Below, in pieces: positions 24,659 to 33,302 of a stretch of 64,000 nt of DNA. The position numbers were made by a program, and so were the translations under genes. The stretch's first letter is position 1. The number at the start of each line of letters is the position of its first letter. The DNA is from G965229605 sp965229605 (GTDB lineage Bacteria; Pseudomonadota; Alphaproteobacteria; CBDDJK01): contig OZ245892.1 in assembly GCA_965229605.1 (NCBI GenBank), positions 682,001-746,000 on the forward strand. Direction: 5' to 3'. The notes below the pieces were generated by a model, which did not search any database, was not told the origin of the DNA, and saw only the letters and a program-made list of their open reading frames with translations.

Positions 24659-27526
24659 TTATGCCGCAAGCTCTTCTTCTGACAGTTCTTCAACCGATGG
24701 GCAGGTGCAGACCAGATTACGATCTCCATAGGCATTGTCGATGCGGTTAACCGGCGGCCAGTATTTATCCACCCGGAAAGCCCCTGGCGGGAAACAGGCC
24801 TCATCGCGGCTATAGGGACGATCCCAGTCCCCGACCAGATCTTCAACCGTATGCGGGGCGCGTTTCAGGGGATTATTTTCAGGGTCAATTTTTCCTGAAA
24901 TAATCGCCTCTGCTTCTGCACGGATCGCCAGCATGGCTTCACAAAAGCGGTCAAGCTCAGCTTTTGGTTCGGATTCTGTAGGCTCGATCATCAAGGTGCC
25001 AGCCACTGGCCAGCTCATGGTTGGGGCGTGAAACCCGCAATCAATCAGACGTTTGGCAATATCATCAACTGAAATGCCAGCTTTTTCCTGAAGCGGGCGG
25101 GTATCAATAATACATTCGTGCGCCACCCGTCCGCTGGCCGAGGTATAAAGAATGGGATAGGCCCCGGCCAGACGTGTGGCGATGTAATTTGCGCTCAAAA
25201 TCGCGATGCGGGAGGCCTGGGTTAAGCCTTCCCCGCCCATGAGCAGGCAATAGGACCAGGAAACCGGCAGAATGAGTGGCGATCCATAAGGGGCTGCTGC
25301 CACCGCGCCGCAGCCGATATCCGTTTCATCTTTTGTCCCAAATTCATGTTTGGGCAGGAACGGGGCGAGATGTTTTTTGACAGCAATCGGTCCCATGCCT
25401 GGCCCACCGCCGCCATGCGGGATGCAAAAGGTCTTGTGTAAATTCAGATGGCTGACATCGCCACCAATCTTGCCGGGCTGGACCAGCCCGACCATGGCAT
25501 TCATATTGGCCCCGTCAATATAGATTTGTCCGCCATATTGATGGGTAATGTCAGAAACTTCGCGCACCGTTTCTTCAAAAACCCCGTGGGTTGAGGGATA
25601 GGTGATCATCGCCGCACAAAGCTGATCGCCATATTTTTCAGCTTTTTCACGGAAATCATCAACATCAATATCGCCGTTCTCCCGCGCTCCAACGCCAATC
25701 ACGCGCAAGCCTGCCATCTGGGCAGAGGCCGGGTTTGTTCCGTGCGCAGAAGCAGGAATCAGGCAGATATCACGATGACCTTCGCCGCGTGCCTGGTGAT
25801 AGGCCCGGATGGTCAAAAGCCCGGCATATTCGCCTTGTGCACCAGAATTCGGCTGCATGGAAACCGCGTCATAGCCTGTAATCTGGCAGAGTTTGTCGTT
25901 AAGGTCTTCAATCATCTGGCGGCTGCCAACGGTATGTTCGGCCGGGGCAAACGGATGAAGATTGGCAAATTCTGGCCAGCTGATTGGCATCATTTCAACC
26001 GTTGCATTCAGCTTCATGGTGCAAGAGCCAAGCGGGATCATGGAGCGATCAAGCGCAAGATCACGGTCTGCTAACCGGCGCATATAGCGTGTCATTTCAG
26101 CTTCGGCCCGGTTCATATGAAAGATCGGGTGATCAAGAAAGGGGCTGGTGCGCAAAAGATTTTCCGGCAAGCGTGACAGCCGATGACGCTGGCTATCGTC
26201 TTTCATGGTGCCGCCAAAGGCGCGCCAGACCGCTTCAATCGTTTCAGGCCGGGTTTGTTCGTCCAGGCTGAGTGCAAGCTGATGATCGCCAATCCGGCGG
26301 AAAATCACGCCCTCTTTTAAGCCGGCATTGAAAATTACGCCCTGCAAGGCTCCGACATCAAGCACGATGGTATCAAAGAAATGGTCCGGTGAAATGGTAA
26401 AGCCCAAATCCTCCAGCCCTTTTGCCAGACGGGCTGTTTTGCGGTGGACGCTTTCGGCAATCGCCCGCAGCCCGGCCGGGCCATGAAAGACTGCATACAT
26501 GGCGGCCATCACGGCGGGAAGGGCCTGTGCGGTGCAAATATTTGAATTGGCTTTTTCGCGGCGGATATGCTGTTCGCGGGTTTGCAAGGCCAGACGATAG
26601 GCCCGGTTGCCGCGCGCATCAACACTTACGCCGACAATCCGTCCGGGCAGGGAGCGTTTATATATCTCCCGTGCCGACAGATAGGCCGCATGGGGCCCGC
26701 CATAGCCCATAGGCACGCCAAAACGCTGGGTTGAGCCAACGGCGATATCTGCGCCCATTTCGCCGGGAGGCTTTAACAGGGTGAGGGCGAGAATATCGGC
26801 AGCCATGATCGCAACCGCAGACTGTGCATGTAATTTTTCAATAATAGAGGTAAAATCCTGAATATGGCCGGTTGTCCCCGGATATTGAAAGACGGCGCCG
26901 AATACGGGCTGATCGGCGGCAGCTTGCGGTGGACCTTCAAGGATTTCAATCTCCAGTGGCCAGGCGCGGGTGCGCAAAACCGCCCGAGTTTGCGGGTGGC
27001 AATTTTCGTCGACAAAAAAGACCATGGTTTTGGATTTTGAGACCCGCCTTGCCATGGTCATGGCCTCGGCAACCGCCGTGGCTTCATCAAGAAGGGAGGC
27101 ATTGGCGATAGGCAGGCCCGTCAAGTCAGAGACCATGGTTTGAAAATTCAGCAAGGCTTCCAGGCGTCCCTGGCTGATTTCAGGCTGGTAGGGCGTATAG
27201 GCTGTATACCAGGCCGGGTTTTCAAGGATATTGCGCTGGATAGCTGGCGGGGTTGTGGTGCCGTAGTAGCCTTGCCCGATCAAGGAGGTCAGGACGGTAT
27301 TGCGCTGTGCCATATCGCGCAGCTGGAACAGGGCATCGCGCTCGGACAAAGGTGGGCCCCAGTCAAGAGCGTCTTTTTGGCGCAAGTCTGCCGGAATCGT
27401 TTCGCTGATCAGCTGTTCAAGGTCATCCACCCCGATTTCTTTAAGCATATCAGCCATTTCATCTGGAGATGGCCCGATATGACGGCGGTTTGCGAAATCA
27501 AATGGATTATAGGATTCATACTCCAT
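24659..27526 (-). CDS. gcvP: Glycine dehydrogenase (decarboxylating), single-chain P-protein
   Basis: GcvP decarboxylates glycine and loads the aminomethyl group on the H-protein lipoyl arm. The single-chain form has 955 residues with two homologous halves. Motifs: FANRHIGPSPDEMADML at the start, the YTPYQPEISQGRLEALLNFQ stretch, EKANSNICTAQALPAVMAAMY, and HLNLHKTFCIPHGGGGPGMGPI with the PLP Lys near residue 697. Length is normal. Neither gcvT nor gcvH is adjacent, unlike the common gcvTHP operon, so partners must be elsewhere. I looked for a glycine riboswitch upstream and saw none; a candidate promoter and a palindrome lie there instead. Confidence 0.97.
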   Translation of the reverse strand: MEYESYNPFDFANRRHIGPSPDEMADMLKEIGVDDLEQLISETIPADLRQKDALDWGPPLSERDALFQLRDMAQRNTVLTSLIGQGYYGTTTPPAIQRNILENPAWYTAYTPYQPEISQGRLEALLNFQTMVSDLTGLPIANASLLDEATAVAEAMTMARRVSKSKTMVFFVDENCHPQTRAVLRTRAWPLEIEILEGPPQAAADQPVFGAVFQYPGTTGHIQDFTSIIEKLHAQSAVAIMAADILALTLLKPPGEMGADIAVGSTQRFGVPMGYGGPHAAYLSAREIYKRSLPGRIVGVSVDARGNRAYRLALQTREQHIRREKANSNICTAQALPAVMAAMYAVFHGPAGLRAIAESVHRKTARLAKGLEDLGFTISPDHFFDTIVLDVGALQGVIFNAGLKEGVIFRRIGDHQLALSLDEQTRPETIEAVWRAFGGTMKDDSQRHRLSRLPENLLRTSPFLDHPIFHMNRAEAEMTRYMRRLADRDLALDRSMIPLGSCTMKLNATVEMMPISWPEFANLHPFAPAEHTVGSRQMIEDLNDKLCQITGYDAVSMQPNSGAQGEYAGLLTIRAYHQARGEGHRDICLIPASAHGTNPASAQMAGLRVIGVGARENGDIDVDDFREKAEKYGDQLCAAMITYPSTHGVFEETVREVSDITHQYGGQIYIDGANMNAMVGLVQPGKIGGDVSHLNLHKTFCIPHGGGGPGMGPIAVKKHLAPFLPKHEFGTKDETDIGCGAVAAAPYGSPLILPVSWSYCLLMGGEGLTQASRIAILSANYIATRLAGAYPILYTSASGRVAHECIIDTRPLQEKAGISVDDIAKRLIDCGFHAPTMSWPVAGTLMIEPTESEPKAELDRFCEAMLAIRAEAEAIISGKIDPENNPLKRAPHTVEDLVGDWDRPYSRDEACFPPGAFRVDKYWPPVNRIDNAYGDRNLVCTCPSVEELSEEELAA

Positions 27527-27553
27527 TTTATAGTCTCCTTGCGATAAGATCTG

Positions 27554-27598
27554 ATCAACTCCGGGGTTGATATTCTTTTACCAGAGCGGGGCTGTCAA
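27554..27598 (-). promoter_or_regulatory. Candidate gcvP promoter with overlapping operator-like palindrome
   Basis: On the minus strand TTGACA (27598-27593) and GAATAT (27575-27570) are 17 bp apart. Immediately downstream is the inverted repeat ATCAAC-N6-GTTGAT (27554-27571), which touches the -10 box and would cover the transcription start. The gcvP ATG lies about 28 nt beyond the palindrome, after a GCAAGGAGACT ribosome site. A repressor site at the start point is a reasonable reading; the regulator is unknown. Confidence 0.45.
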
Positions 27599-27703
27599 GC
27601 CAGTGTCCGGGGCTTTCATGCCTGTGACTTATTGACCTTCTGGCTGGTGACCCGTAAGAGAAGAAAAGACTTGGTCCTCTATAGAATTCAAGAGAATAAA
27701 AAC

Positions 27704-28186
27704 ATGATTCTTCCAACGGATAAAAGCCGTTATCTTGATGATTTTACCAAAGGCGAGACGATTGACATTCCGCCCTTTTGCTTGACGGAAGACGAGATCA
27801 TCACTTTTGCCACGCAGTATGATCCACAGCCTATTCATATCGACCCTATTGAGGCCGAAAATGGGCCATTTGGCGGGTTGATCGGCAGCGGCTTTCAAAC
27901 GATTTGCATGGGGTTTCGCAAGTTCTGGGACCTGGGGTTTTTTGTTGGCACCTCAATGGGAGGACCGGGCATGGGGCCTGTGCGCTGGCTCAAGCCGGTG
28001 CGACCCAACCAGATGCTTCATATTCGCTATACGGTGATCGAGGTGCGGCGGTCAAAATCCCTGCCAGATCGGGGGCCTCTTACGGCAAAAGTCGAAGTGT
28101 TTGATGATCAGGAGAACCTGCTTTCCGACTGGACAATCACCGCTTTCTTGAAAGTCCGGCCAGAACCTGAATCCTCTAATGTGTAA
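27704..28186 (+). CDS. MaoC-like hot-dog fold dehydratase
   Basis: A 160-residue R-specific enoyl-CoA hydratase-like protein. The hot-dog hydratase motif appears as FATQYDPQPIHIDPIEAENGPFGGLIGSGF, with the Asp/His pair expected in the active site. I start at ATG 27704 (MILPTDKSRYLDDF); an upstream in-frame start at 27632 adds an unlikely basic segment. The substrate is unknown; relatives act in fatty acid, PHA-precursor or beta-methylmalyl-CoA metabolism. It is divergent from gcvP and 5 nt upstream of the agmatinase-like gene, so it probably heads an operon with speB-like and metA. Confidence 0.82.
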   Translation: MILPTDKSRYLDDFTKGETIDIPPFCLTEDEIITFATQYDPQPIHIDPIEAENGPFGGLIGSGFQTICMGFRKFWDLGFFVGTSMGGPGMGPVRWLKPVRPNQMLHIRYTVIEVRRSKSLPDRGPLTAKVEVFDDQENLLSDWTITAFLKVRPEPESSNV

Positions 28187-28191
28187 TTTTT

Positions 28192-29199
28192 ATGACAGAT
28201 AATTCGCAAAAGCACCTGGTCGGCGATCAGGCATTTCGCAAAGCATCCTTGAAAGGACGCTGGGCAGAAATGACCTATGGCGGAGCCCTCAGTTTCTTGC
28301 GCCGCCCATATCGCCGACATAGTGACTTGGATCAAAACGAAAAAACTGATCATAAAATTGACTGGGCGATTGTCGGGGTCCCGTTTGATCAGTCGGTCAC
28401 CAATCGTTCGGGTGCACGGCTTGGCCCGCAGGCTATTCGTGCCGCCAGCGTGCAGCTGGCTGAACTTCCGGCTTTTCCTTTCGGGTTTGACCCGTTTGAT
28501 TATATTTCAGTCTGTGACTGGGGCGATATCTTCCTCGACCCCGGGTATCCTGACAAAATTTGCGAGACAATAGAACATTCCATTGAATCGCTGCTTGATA
28601 CCGGGATCAGGCCGTTAAGCCTGGGCGGGGATCATTTTATCACCTATCCGATCTTGCGGGCACAGGCCAAAAAATGGGGGCCGATCAGCCTTGTCCATTT
28701 TGATGCGCATTCCGACTGCTGGCCTGATGACGGGGTGCGTCTGGACCATGGCACCATGTTTTCCCGCGCCGTCAAAGAAGGGGTGATTGCGCCAGAACGC
28801 AGTATTCAGGTGGGCATTCGCACCTGGTGTGATCAGGATTGCGGCTTCAAGATTTTGACCGCCCCCGATGTTCACACCCAAGGAACTGAATCGGTGATTC
28901 AACAGATTCTGGAGCGGGTTGGCCAACATCCTGTCTATATGACGTTTGATATTGATTGTCTTGATCCGGCCTTTGCCCCGGGGACCGGCACGCCGGTTGT
29001 GGGCGGGCTCAGCAGTGCGCAGGCTCTTGCAATCGTCCGGGGGCTGGGATCACTTGACTTTATCGGGGCGGATGTGGTTGAGGTTGCGCCTGCCTATGAT
29101 CATGCTGAAATAACAGCCCTGGCTGCGGCAACTGTCGCGCATGATTTTTTATGTTTGATTGCCCAGAAGAACCGCGAAAAAGCATCTATAACCGATTAG
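28192..29199 (+). CDS. Agmatinase/ureohydrolase family protein
   Basis: A 335-residue manganese hydrolase of the arginase/agmatinase/guanidinobutyrase group. All metal-ligand motifs are present: GGDHFITYP, HFDAHSDCW and TFDIDCLDPAFAPGTGTPVVGG. The GIPFD-type stretch reads VGVPFDQSVTNRSGARLGPQAIR. The agmatinase-type N-terminal extension and the GTGTPVVGGL sequence favour agmatinase or a guanidino-acid amidinohydrolase over arginase, but the guanidino substrate is not determined. It is tightly flanked by the MaoC gene (5 nt) and metA (6 nt). Confidence 0.85.
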   Translation: MTDNSQKHLVGDQAFRKASLKGRWAEMTYGGALSFLRRPYRRHSDLDQNEKTDHKIDWAIVGVPFDQSVTNRSGARLGPQAIRAASVQLAELPAFPFGFDPFDYISVCDWGDIFLDPGYPDKICETIEHSIESLLDTGIRPLSLGGDHFITYPILRAQAKKWGPISLVHFDAHSDCWPDDGVRLDHGTMFSRAVKEGVIAPERSIQVGIRTWCDQDCGFKILTAPDVHTQGTESVIQQILERVGQHPVYMTFDIDCLDPAFAPGTGTPVVGGLSSAQALAIVRGLGSLDFIGADVVEVAPAYDHAEITALAAATVAHDFLCLIAQKNREKASITD

Positions 29200-29205
29200 A
29201 TAAAA

Positions 29206-30135
29206 ATGCCGATTAAAATTCCAGACCATTTGCCAGCCCGTGCTGCGCTTGAGCGCGAAGGATTATTTGTTATGGGGGAGCGCGATGCAATCCGTCAGGA
29301 TATCCGCCCTTTAAGCATTGGTTTGTTGAACTTGATGCCGGAAAAGCAAAAGACAGAAATTCAGCTGGCCCGTTTGATCGGGGCAACGCCGCTTCAAATT
29401 GAACTGACACTGGTGACCACCGGCACTTACCGGGCAAAAACCGTATCCAGCCAGCATTTGCAGGCTTTCTATCATCCCTGGTGCGATGTCCGGGATCAAA
29501 AGTTTGACGGTTTTATTGTAACCGGTGCGCCGGTTGAAAACCTGCCTTTTGAGGAGGTCAAATATTGGTCTGAACTCACCGAGATTTTTGACTGGACCCG
29601 AACCCATGTTCATCGCGGGCTTAATATTTGCTGGGGCGCGCAAGCGGCTCTCTATCACTTTTACAAAATCCCCAAATATCAGCTTGCAAAGAAAATGTTC
29701 GGCCTCTATCCGCACCAGGTCTTGAAAACCGATACGCCGCTGCTGCGCGGTTTTTCCGATGAAATCAGGATTCCAGTTTCCCGCTATAGCGAAACCCGGC
29801 TGGAGGATATTTCAAATATCCCGACCCTTGCCCCGCTGATTGTTTCAGAACAGTCCGGGCTTTGCATGGTGCAGGATAAAGATCACCGGCATGTCTATAT
29901 GCTCAATCATCTGGAGTACGACGCGACAACGCTGGCCGATGAATATCATCGCGACCAGAAAGCAGGCCTGGATACAGATATTCCCTATGGCTATTTTCCG
30001 GGGAACGATCCGGCTTCATCTCCGCCCAATGTCTGGCGCAGCCATGCGCATCTTTTTGTCGCCAACTGGATCAATGAGGTCTATCAGAGCGTGCCGTTTG
30101 ATATGAAAGAAATAGGCGATCACCCATCAAAATAG
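29206..30135 (+). CDS. metA: Homoserine O-acyltransferase, MetA family (probably acetyl-CoA specific)
   Basis: MetA activates homoserine for methionine synthesis. The 309-residue sequence has LLNLMPEKQKTEIQLARLIG, the acyl-accepting Cys142 in NICWGAQAALYHFY, and the His/Glu region with YMLNHLEYD. Residue 111 falls in TGAPVENLPFEEVKYW and is Glu. In characterised MetA proteins Glu at 111 goes with acetyl-CoA use and Gly with succinyl-CoA use, so homoserine O-acetyltransferase is the better call although the family is often named succinyltransferase. The gene follows the ureohydrolase by 6 nt. No SAM riboswitch is visible nearby, as expected inside an operon. Confidence 0.92.
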   Translation: MPIKIPDHLPARAALEREGLFVMGERDAIRQDIRPLSIGLLNLMPEKQKTEIQLARLIGATPLQIELTLVTTGTYRAKTVSSQHLQAFYHPWCDVRDQKFDGFIVTGAPVENLPFEEVKYWSELTEIFDWTRTHVHRGLNICWGAQAALYHFYKIPKYQLAKKMFGLYPHQVLKTDTPLLRGFSDEIRIPVSRYSETRLEDISNIPTLAPLIVSEQSGLCMVQDKDHRHVYMLNHLEYDATTLADEYHRDQKAGLDTDIPYGYFPGNDPASSPPNVWRSHAHLFVANWINEVYQSVPFDMKEIGDHPSK

Positions 30136-30251
30136 GCTGTCTGCTATAGTCTGTGGCACTTGAAATCTCTGATGCTTGACAGGGGCGGGCTAACCGGCCT
30201 ATTCAGCACCATCGCGGGAGGTTCTTTGTCTGCTAAAGGAGACTGGTTGTT

Positions 30252-31028
30252 ATGGCCTATGAAATGATTTTAACTGATACCAAAGATGCCGTCGGGCATA
30301 TCACGCTTAACCGCCCAAAGGCTCTGAATGCGCTGTGCGGCCAGATGATTACCGAACTTGGCCAGGCCCTTGACCAGTTTGAAAAAGATGATGCGGTCGG
30401 GGCTATCGTCCTCACAGGCTCAGAAAAAGCCTTCGCCGCCGGGGCTGATATCAAGGAAATGGCCGGAAAATCCTATATGGATGCCTATCTTGCCGATTTT
30501 ATCACCGATGGGTGGGAGCGAATCACAACCTGCCGCAAGCCGGTTATTGCTGCGGTTTCCGGTTATGCGCTGGGGGGCGGATGTGAAGTTGCCATGATGT
30601 GCGATTTTATCCTTGCCGCCGATAACGCTAAATTTGGCCAGCCGGAAATCACCATTGGCACCATTCCAGGGGCAGGCGGCACACAACGTCTGACCCGCTT
30701 TGTTGGCAAGTCAAAAGCCATGGAAATGGTTCTTACGGGCCGGATGATGGGGGCTGAAGAAGCCGAACGTGCCGGGCTGGTCAGCCGGGTTGTGCCTTTC
30801 GCTGATCTGGAAGCTGAAGCCCATAAAGCTGCCAGCCGCATTGCCAGCCTTTCGCGTCCCGTGGTTATGATGGCCAAGGAAGCCGTTAATGCAGCCTATG
30901 AAACCAGCCTTTCACAAGGGGTTATGGTTGAACGGCGGCTGTTCCACTCTACCTTTGCCACAGTCGATCAGAAGGAAGGCATGGCGGCTTTTGCTGAAAA
31001 GCGCGAGCCTACCTGGAAAAACCGGTAA
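30252..31028 (+). CDS. Enoyl-CoA hydratase (crotonase family)
   Basis: A 258-residue crotonase that hydrates trans-2-enoyl-CoA. The oxyanion segment AFAAGADIKEM, the GYALGGGCEVAMMCD segment with the first catalytic Glu, and KFGQPEITIGTIPGAGGTQRL with the second are intact, as in FadB1x/EchA/PaaF enzymes. The start ATG 30252 follows CTAAAGGAGACTGG, a strong ribosome site. The chain-length range is unknown. It could serve the phenylacetate pathway as a PaaF, but it lies 7 kb from the paa genes, so general beta-oxidation is equally likely. Confidence 0.92.
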   Translation: MAYEMILTDTKDAVGHITLNRPKALNALCGQMITELGQALDQFEKDDAVGAIVLTGSEKAFAAGADIKEMAGKSYMDAYLADFITDGWERITTCRKPVIAAVSGYALGGGCEVAMMCDFILAADNAKFGQPEITIGTIPGAGGTQRLTRFVGKSKAMEMVLTGRMMGAEEAERAGLVSRVVPFADLEAEAHKAASRIASLSRPVVMMAKEAVNAAYETSLSQGVMVERRLFHSTFATVDQKEGMAAFAEKREPTWKNR

Positions 31029-31053
31029 GGCCGGGATATTTCCTTTTTCACAC

Positions 31054-31082
31054 TTGCCCTGCTTTGTCTGGCTGATTATATA
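31054..31082 (+). promoter_or_regulatory. Candidate promoter of tRNA-Gln
   Basis: TTGCCC (31054-31059) and TATATA (31077-31082) are separated by 17 bp, with a GC-rich GCGGGC discriminator immediately after the -10, as is common at stringently controlled stable RNA promoters. The tRNA begins about 24 nt downstream. Confidence 0.5.
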
Positions 31083-31106
31083 GCGGGCACGATCATCGTC
31101 CAGTGT

Positions 31107-31181
31107 TGGGGCGTAGCCAAGCGGTAAGGCAGCGGTTTTTGGTACCGCCATGCGGAGGTTCGAATCCTCCCGCCCCAGCCA
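31107..31181 (+). tRNA. tRNA-Gln (anticodon TTG), CCA encoded
   Basis: The acceptor stem pairs TGGGGCG (31107-31113) with CGCCCCA (31171-31177), then G-CCA. The anticodon arm GCGGT-TTTTGGT-ACCGC has loop bases 3-5 TTG, decoding CAA/CAG. The T arm GGAGG-TTCGAAT-CCTCC is perfect. The total is 75 nt. It marks the left edge of the accessory block that reaches to tRNA-Val at 48.1 kb. Confidence 0.97.
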
Positions 31182-31281
31182 TTTCCTTTGCTTAAAAACT
31201 GAATAATATTTTTTCGCTGTATTAGCTGGATAATACCACCTCCATTTTAAGCAGTGCTACTGTCATCTCAAAGGAGAGACA

Positions 31282-31677
31282 ATGGTCAAACTTGCACACA
31301 GTATGATCCGCATAACTGACGAGGCTCGTTCGCTCGCCTTCTATGAAAAGGCTTTTGATCTGAAGGTCAACGACCGGTTGGATTTTGAGAATTTCACTCT
31401 TCTCTATCTCATCTCAAAAGAATCAGATTTCGAACTTGAACTCACGGTAAACAAGGGGCGTGACAAAGCCTATGACATGGGTGACGGCTATGGGCATTTG
31501 GCGTTGATCGTCAATGATCTTGAAGCTGCACGTGCTCAGACAATTGCAGCGGGGGCGAGCCCTAAAGATATTGTTGATTTCCGCCCCGCTGGCGAACGGA
31601 TTGCGCGTTTCTTCTTTGTTGCTGATCCAGATGGCTATCAGATTGAAGTCATCGAGAGAGGCGGACGATTCCAATAA
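31282..31677 (+). CDS. gloA: Glyoxalase I-like VOC metalloprotein (lactoylglutathione lyase)
   Basis: A 131-residue vicinal oxygen chelate protein that would isomerise the methylglyoxal-glutathione hemithioacetal. Metal-ligand positions are visible: His5 in KLAHSMIRI, Glu in DFELELTVN, His in GYGHLALIV and Glu in DGYQIEVIERG; ARSLAFYEKAF is typical. Start ATG 31282 follows AAAGGAGAGAC. It heads a three-gene run with the muconolactone isomerase-like and ribbon-helix-helix genes. Given those neighbours, a related VOC isomerase or dioxygenase role cannot be excluded. Confidence 0.85.
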   Translation: MVKLAHSMIRITDEARSLAFYEKAFDLKVNDRLDFENFTLLYLISKESDFELELTVNKGRDKAYDMGDGYGHLALIVNDLEAARAQTIAAGASPKDIVDFRPAGERIARFFFVADPDGYQIEVIERGGRFQ

Positions 31678-31705
31678 AGCCATTCAAATCTTAAGGGAGG
31701 ATTAC

Positions 31706-32020
31706 ATGCTTTATCAGTTGAACTTTACCGTAGAATACGACGCAACCATGGGCCAGCAAGGTCTGTTTGGAGTCTGGGCCGAAGAGGCTGAAGCAGCACT
31801 CGGTGCAAAATCCGCAGGCGTGGTGAAAGACTTGTGGAAAGTCGTCGGCGAGCGAAAGGTGGTCGCTATCGTCGATGTAGAAGACCCGGACACCCTCGAC
31901 CGCATCTTATTCGACTTGCCGATCATGCAGAAAATGGGGCATCATGTGAATGTTGAGGTAAAATCACTGCGTCGCTATGAAGACTTTGCGGCTGATGTCA
32001 AAGAACGCTTGGGGCGATGA
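31706..32020 (+). CDS. Muconolactone isomerase-like small protein
   Basis: A 104-residue protein of the muconolactone delta-isomerase fold. Diagnostic parts are MLYQLNFTV at the N-terminus, KDLWKVVGERKVVAIVDVED and LDRILFDLPIM, which track the LW...G and LP(L/I) pattern of CatC. ATG 31706 is chosen because AAGGGAGG (31693-31700) precedes it perfectly. No other catechol branch genes (catA, catB) lie nearby, so true muconolactone isomerisation is uncertain. It starts 28 nt after gloA. Confidence 0.75.
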   Translation: MLYQLNFTVEYDATMGQQGLFGVWAEEAEAALGAKSAGVVKDLWKVVGERKVVAIVDVEDPDTLDRILFDLPIMQKMGHHVNVEVKSLRRYEDFAADVKERLGR

Positions 32021-32030
32021 GGTCAGGACT

Positions 32031-32399
32031 ATGTGCCAACTTTTCATAGATGCAGATCCAGCACTATGGACCCCACAGACAAGATCCTTCCGCATGGACG
32101 GTATGGTAACGAGCGTGCGCTTGGAAGAAATCTTCTGGCGCACCCTTGAAACCATCGGGGAACGCGACGATCTAACGGTGCCGCAACTGTTGCACCGTCT
32201 TTACAATGAAAGCCTTGATGCCGGGCATGATATCGGCAATTTCACCTCATTTTTGAGAGTTTGTTGTATGCGCTATCTCGATCTTCAATTGCGCGGCCTC
32301 ATCCCGGAGGAAACCCACGTGAAGATTTCCATGTTACCGGCACCGGACATACTGAAAATTGAGAAAGCCACACGAGAAAACAGCGCACCTAAATTATAA
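32031..32399 (+). CDS. Ribbon-helix-helix domain protein
   Basis: A 122-residue protein. The segment SFRMDGMVTSVRLEEIFWRTLETIGERDDLTVPQLLHRLYNES resembles the RHH_4 family: a beta strand (TSVRLEE) followed by two helices, a small DNA-binding fold. I start at ATG 32031 after GAGGTCAGGACT; an upstream in-frame ATG at 31977 lies inside the previous gene. The C-terminal part (SFLRVCCMRYLDLQLRGLIP) is helical, of unknown role. It is 10 nt after the isomerase-like gene and could regulate the operon, which is inference. Confidence 0.7.
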   Translation: MCQLFIDADPALWTPQTRSFRMDGMVTSVRLEEIFWRTLETIGERDDLTVPQLLHRLYNESLDAGHDIGNFTSFLRVCCMRYLDLQLRGLIPEETHVKISMLPAPDILKIEKATRENSAPKL

Positions 32400-32408
32400 G
32401 CACCCTCT

Positions 32409-33149
32409 TTACGGAACAGGAATGTTCAGATATGCAGCCTTGGGAATCGACACAATGCTGCGGATTCCAAGGGCTTTTAGAACATCGCTTGAAAGACCGG
32501 AGACAGCACGCATAACAGCTGCATTCACCACGCCGGGATCGTTAGCCAAACTTGTGATATAGGGCAATCCCGGCGTCGGCGCGGTTTCTTCGATGACGCA
32601 AAGCTCATCGGCAAAATCCTCATATTTGCTGATCAACCGCCAGGTCACGGCATCAATGGCTGCAATATCGGCCTTCATTGTTGCGACATGGCGTGCAGAT
32701 TCAACATGTGCGCCCGTTTCAATGAAATCATCAAACCACTGATTGCGGGGCTTCAGGTGGTTCCATGCCGCCACAAACCCGGATTGTGAGTCCGGTTCGT
32801 TATAGGCGAAGGTGGCTGTAAGATATTTTGCGATATCCACTTCATCATCAGATTTGCGAACCACAAAATAGCTGCGATAATATCCTTCCGGACATCCCTC
32901 TATGCCAAAATCAGGGGTTGCAACCAACCCGACCTTGTCATGTAGATACTTGCGATAAGGCAGACCACATGTCTGGCTGAATATTAGATTGCCATCGCTC
33001 CAGAAATCCAGTCCGAACCCGTTTCGCTCCAGCTTGGCCGGGCTCTCAACGCCGCTGCTTTCCAGACTTTGATGGATCGCCGCCCAGTAAGCATCATGTG
33101 CTTCCCTCAATTCCGGGCGGTCATACATGGGTAAACTTGCACGTTTCAA
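32409..33149 (-). CDS. PhnD-like phosphate/phosphonate substrate-binding family protein, no transporter partners
   Basis: A 246-residue protein resembling the PhnD/COG3221 periplasmic-binding group: LDFWSDGNLIFSQTCGLPYR, VATPDFGIEGCPEGYYRSYFVVRKS, FAYNEPDSQSGFVAAWNHL, and DIAAIDAVTWRLISKY fit its fold. No signal peptide or lipobox is seen at the N-terminus (MKRASLPMYDRPELREAHD), so it looks cytosolic, and no ABC permease or ATPase gene is in the window. It is divergent from the FAD oxidoreductase gene across about 150 nt. A sensor, chaperone or enzyme role instead of transport is possible; function is unknown. Confidence 0.7.
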   Translation of the reverse strand: MKRASLPMYDRPELREAHDAYWAAIHQSLESSGVESPAKLERNGFGLDFWSDGNLIFSQTCGLPYRKYLHDKVGLVATPDFGIEGCPEGYYRSYFVVRKSDDEVDIAKYLTATFAYNEPDSQSGFVAAWNHLKPRNQWFDDFIETGAHVESARHVATMKADIAAIDAVTWRLISKYEDFADELCVIEETAPTPGLPYITSLANDPGVVNAAVMRAVSGLSSDVLKALGIRSIVSIPKAAYLNIPVP

Positions 33150-33302
33150 GGTCTCACCTCAAATCTTACCTTAATGTCTTACCTCAAGGGGAGGGCTGCT
33201 GCAAACAAGAGCCATAGTTGAAGCGTTGATAGATAAATCATATAACAATAACCTACCTGTCTCAGTGTATATAGGAAGGATCGGCAATAAAGGGAGAGAA
33301 AA

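Noticed and set aside
27527..27703. Possible glycine riboswitch upstream of gcvP
   Set aside because: The leader is too short and lacks the conserved aptamer cores; only a promoter and palindrome are visible.
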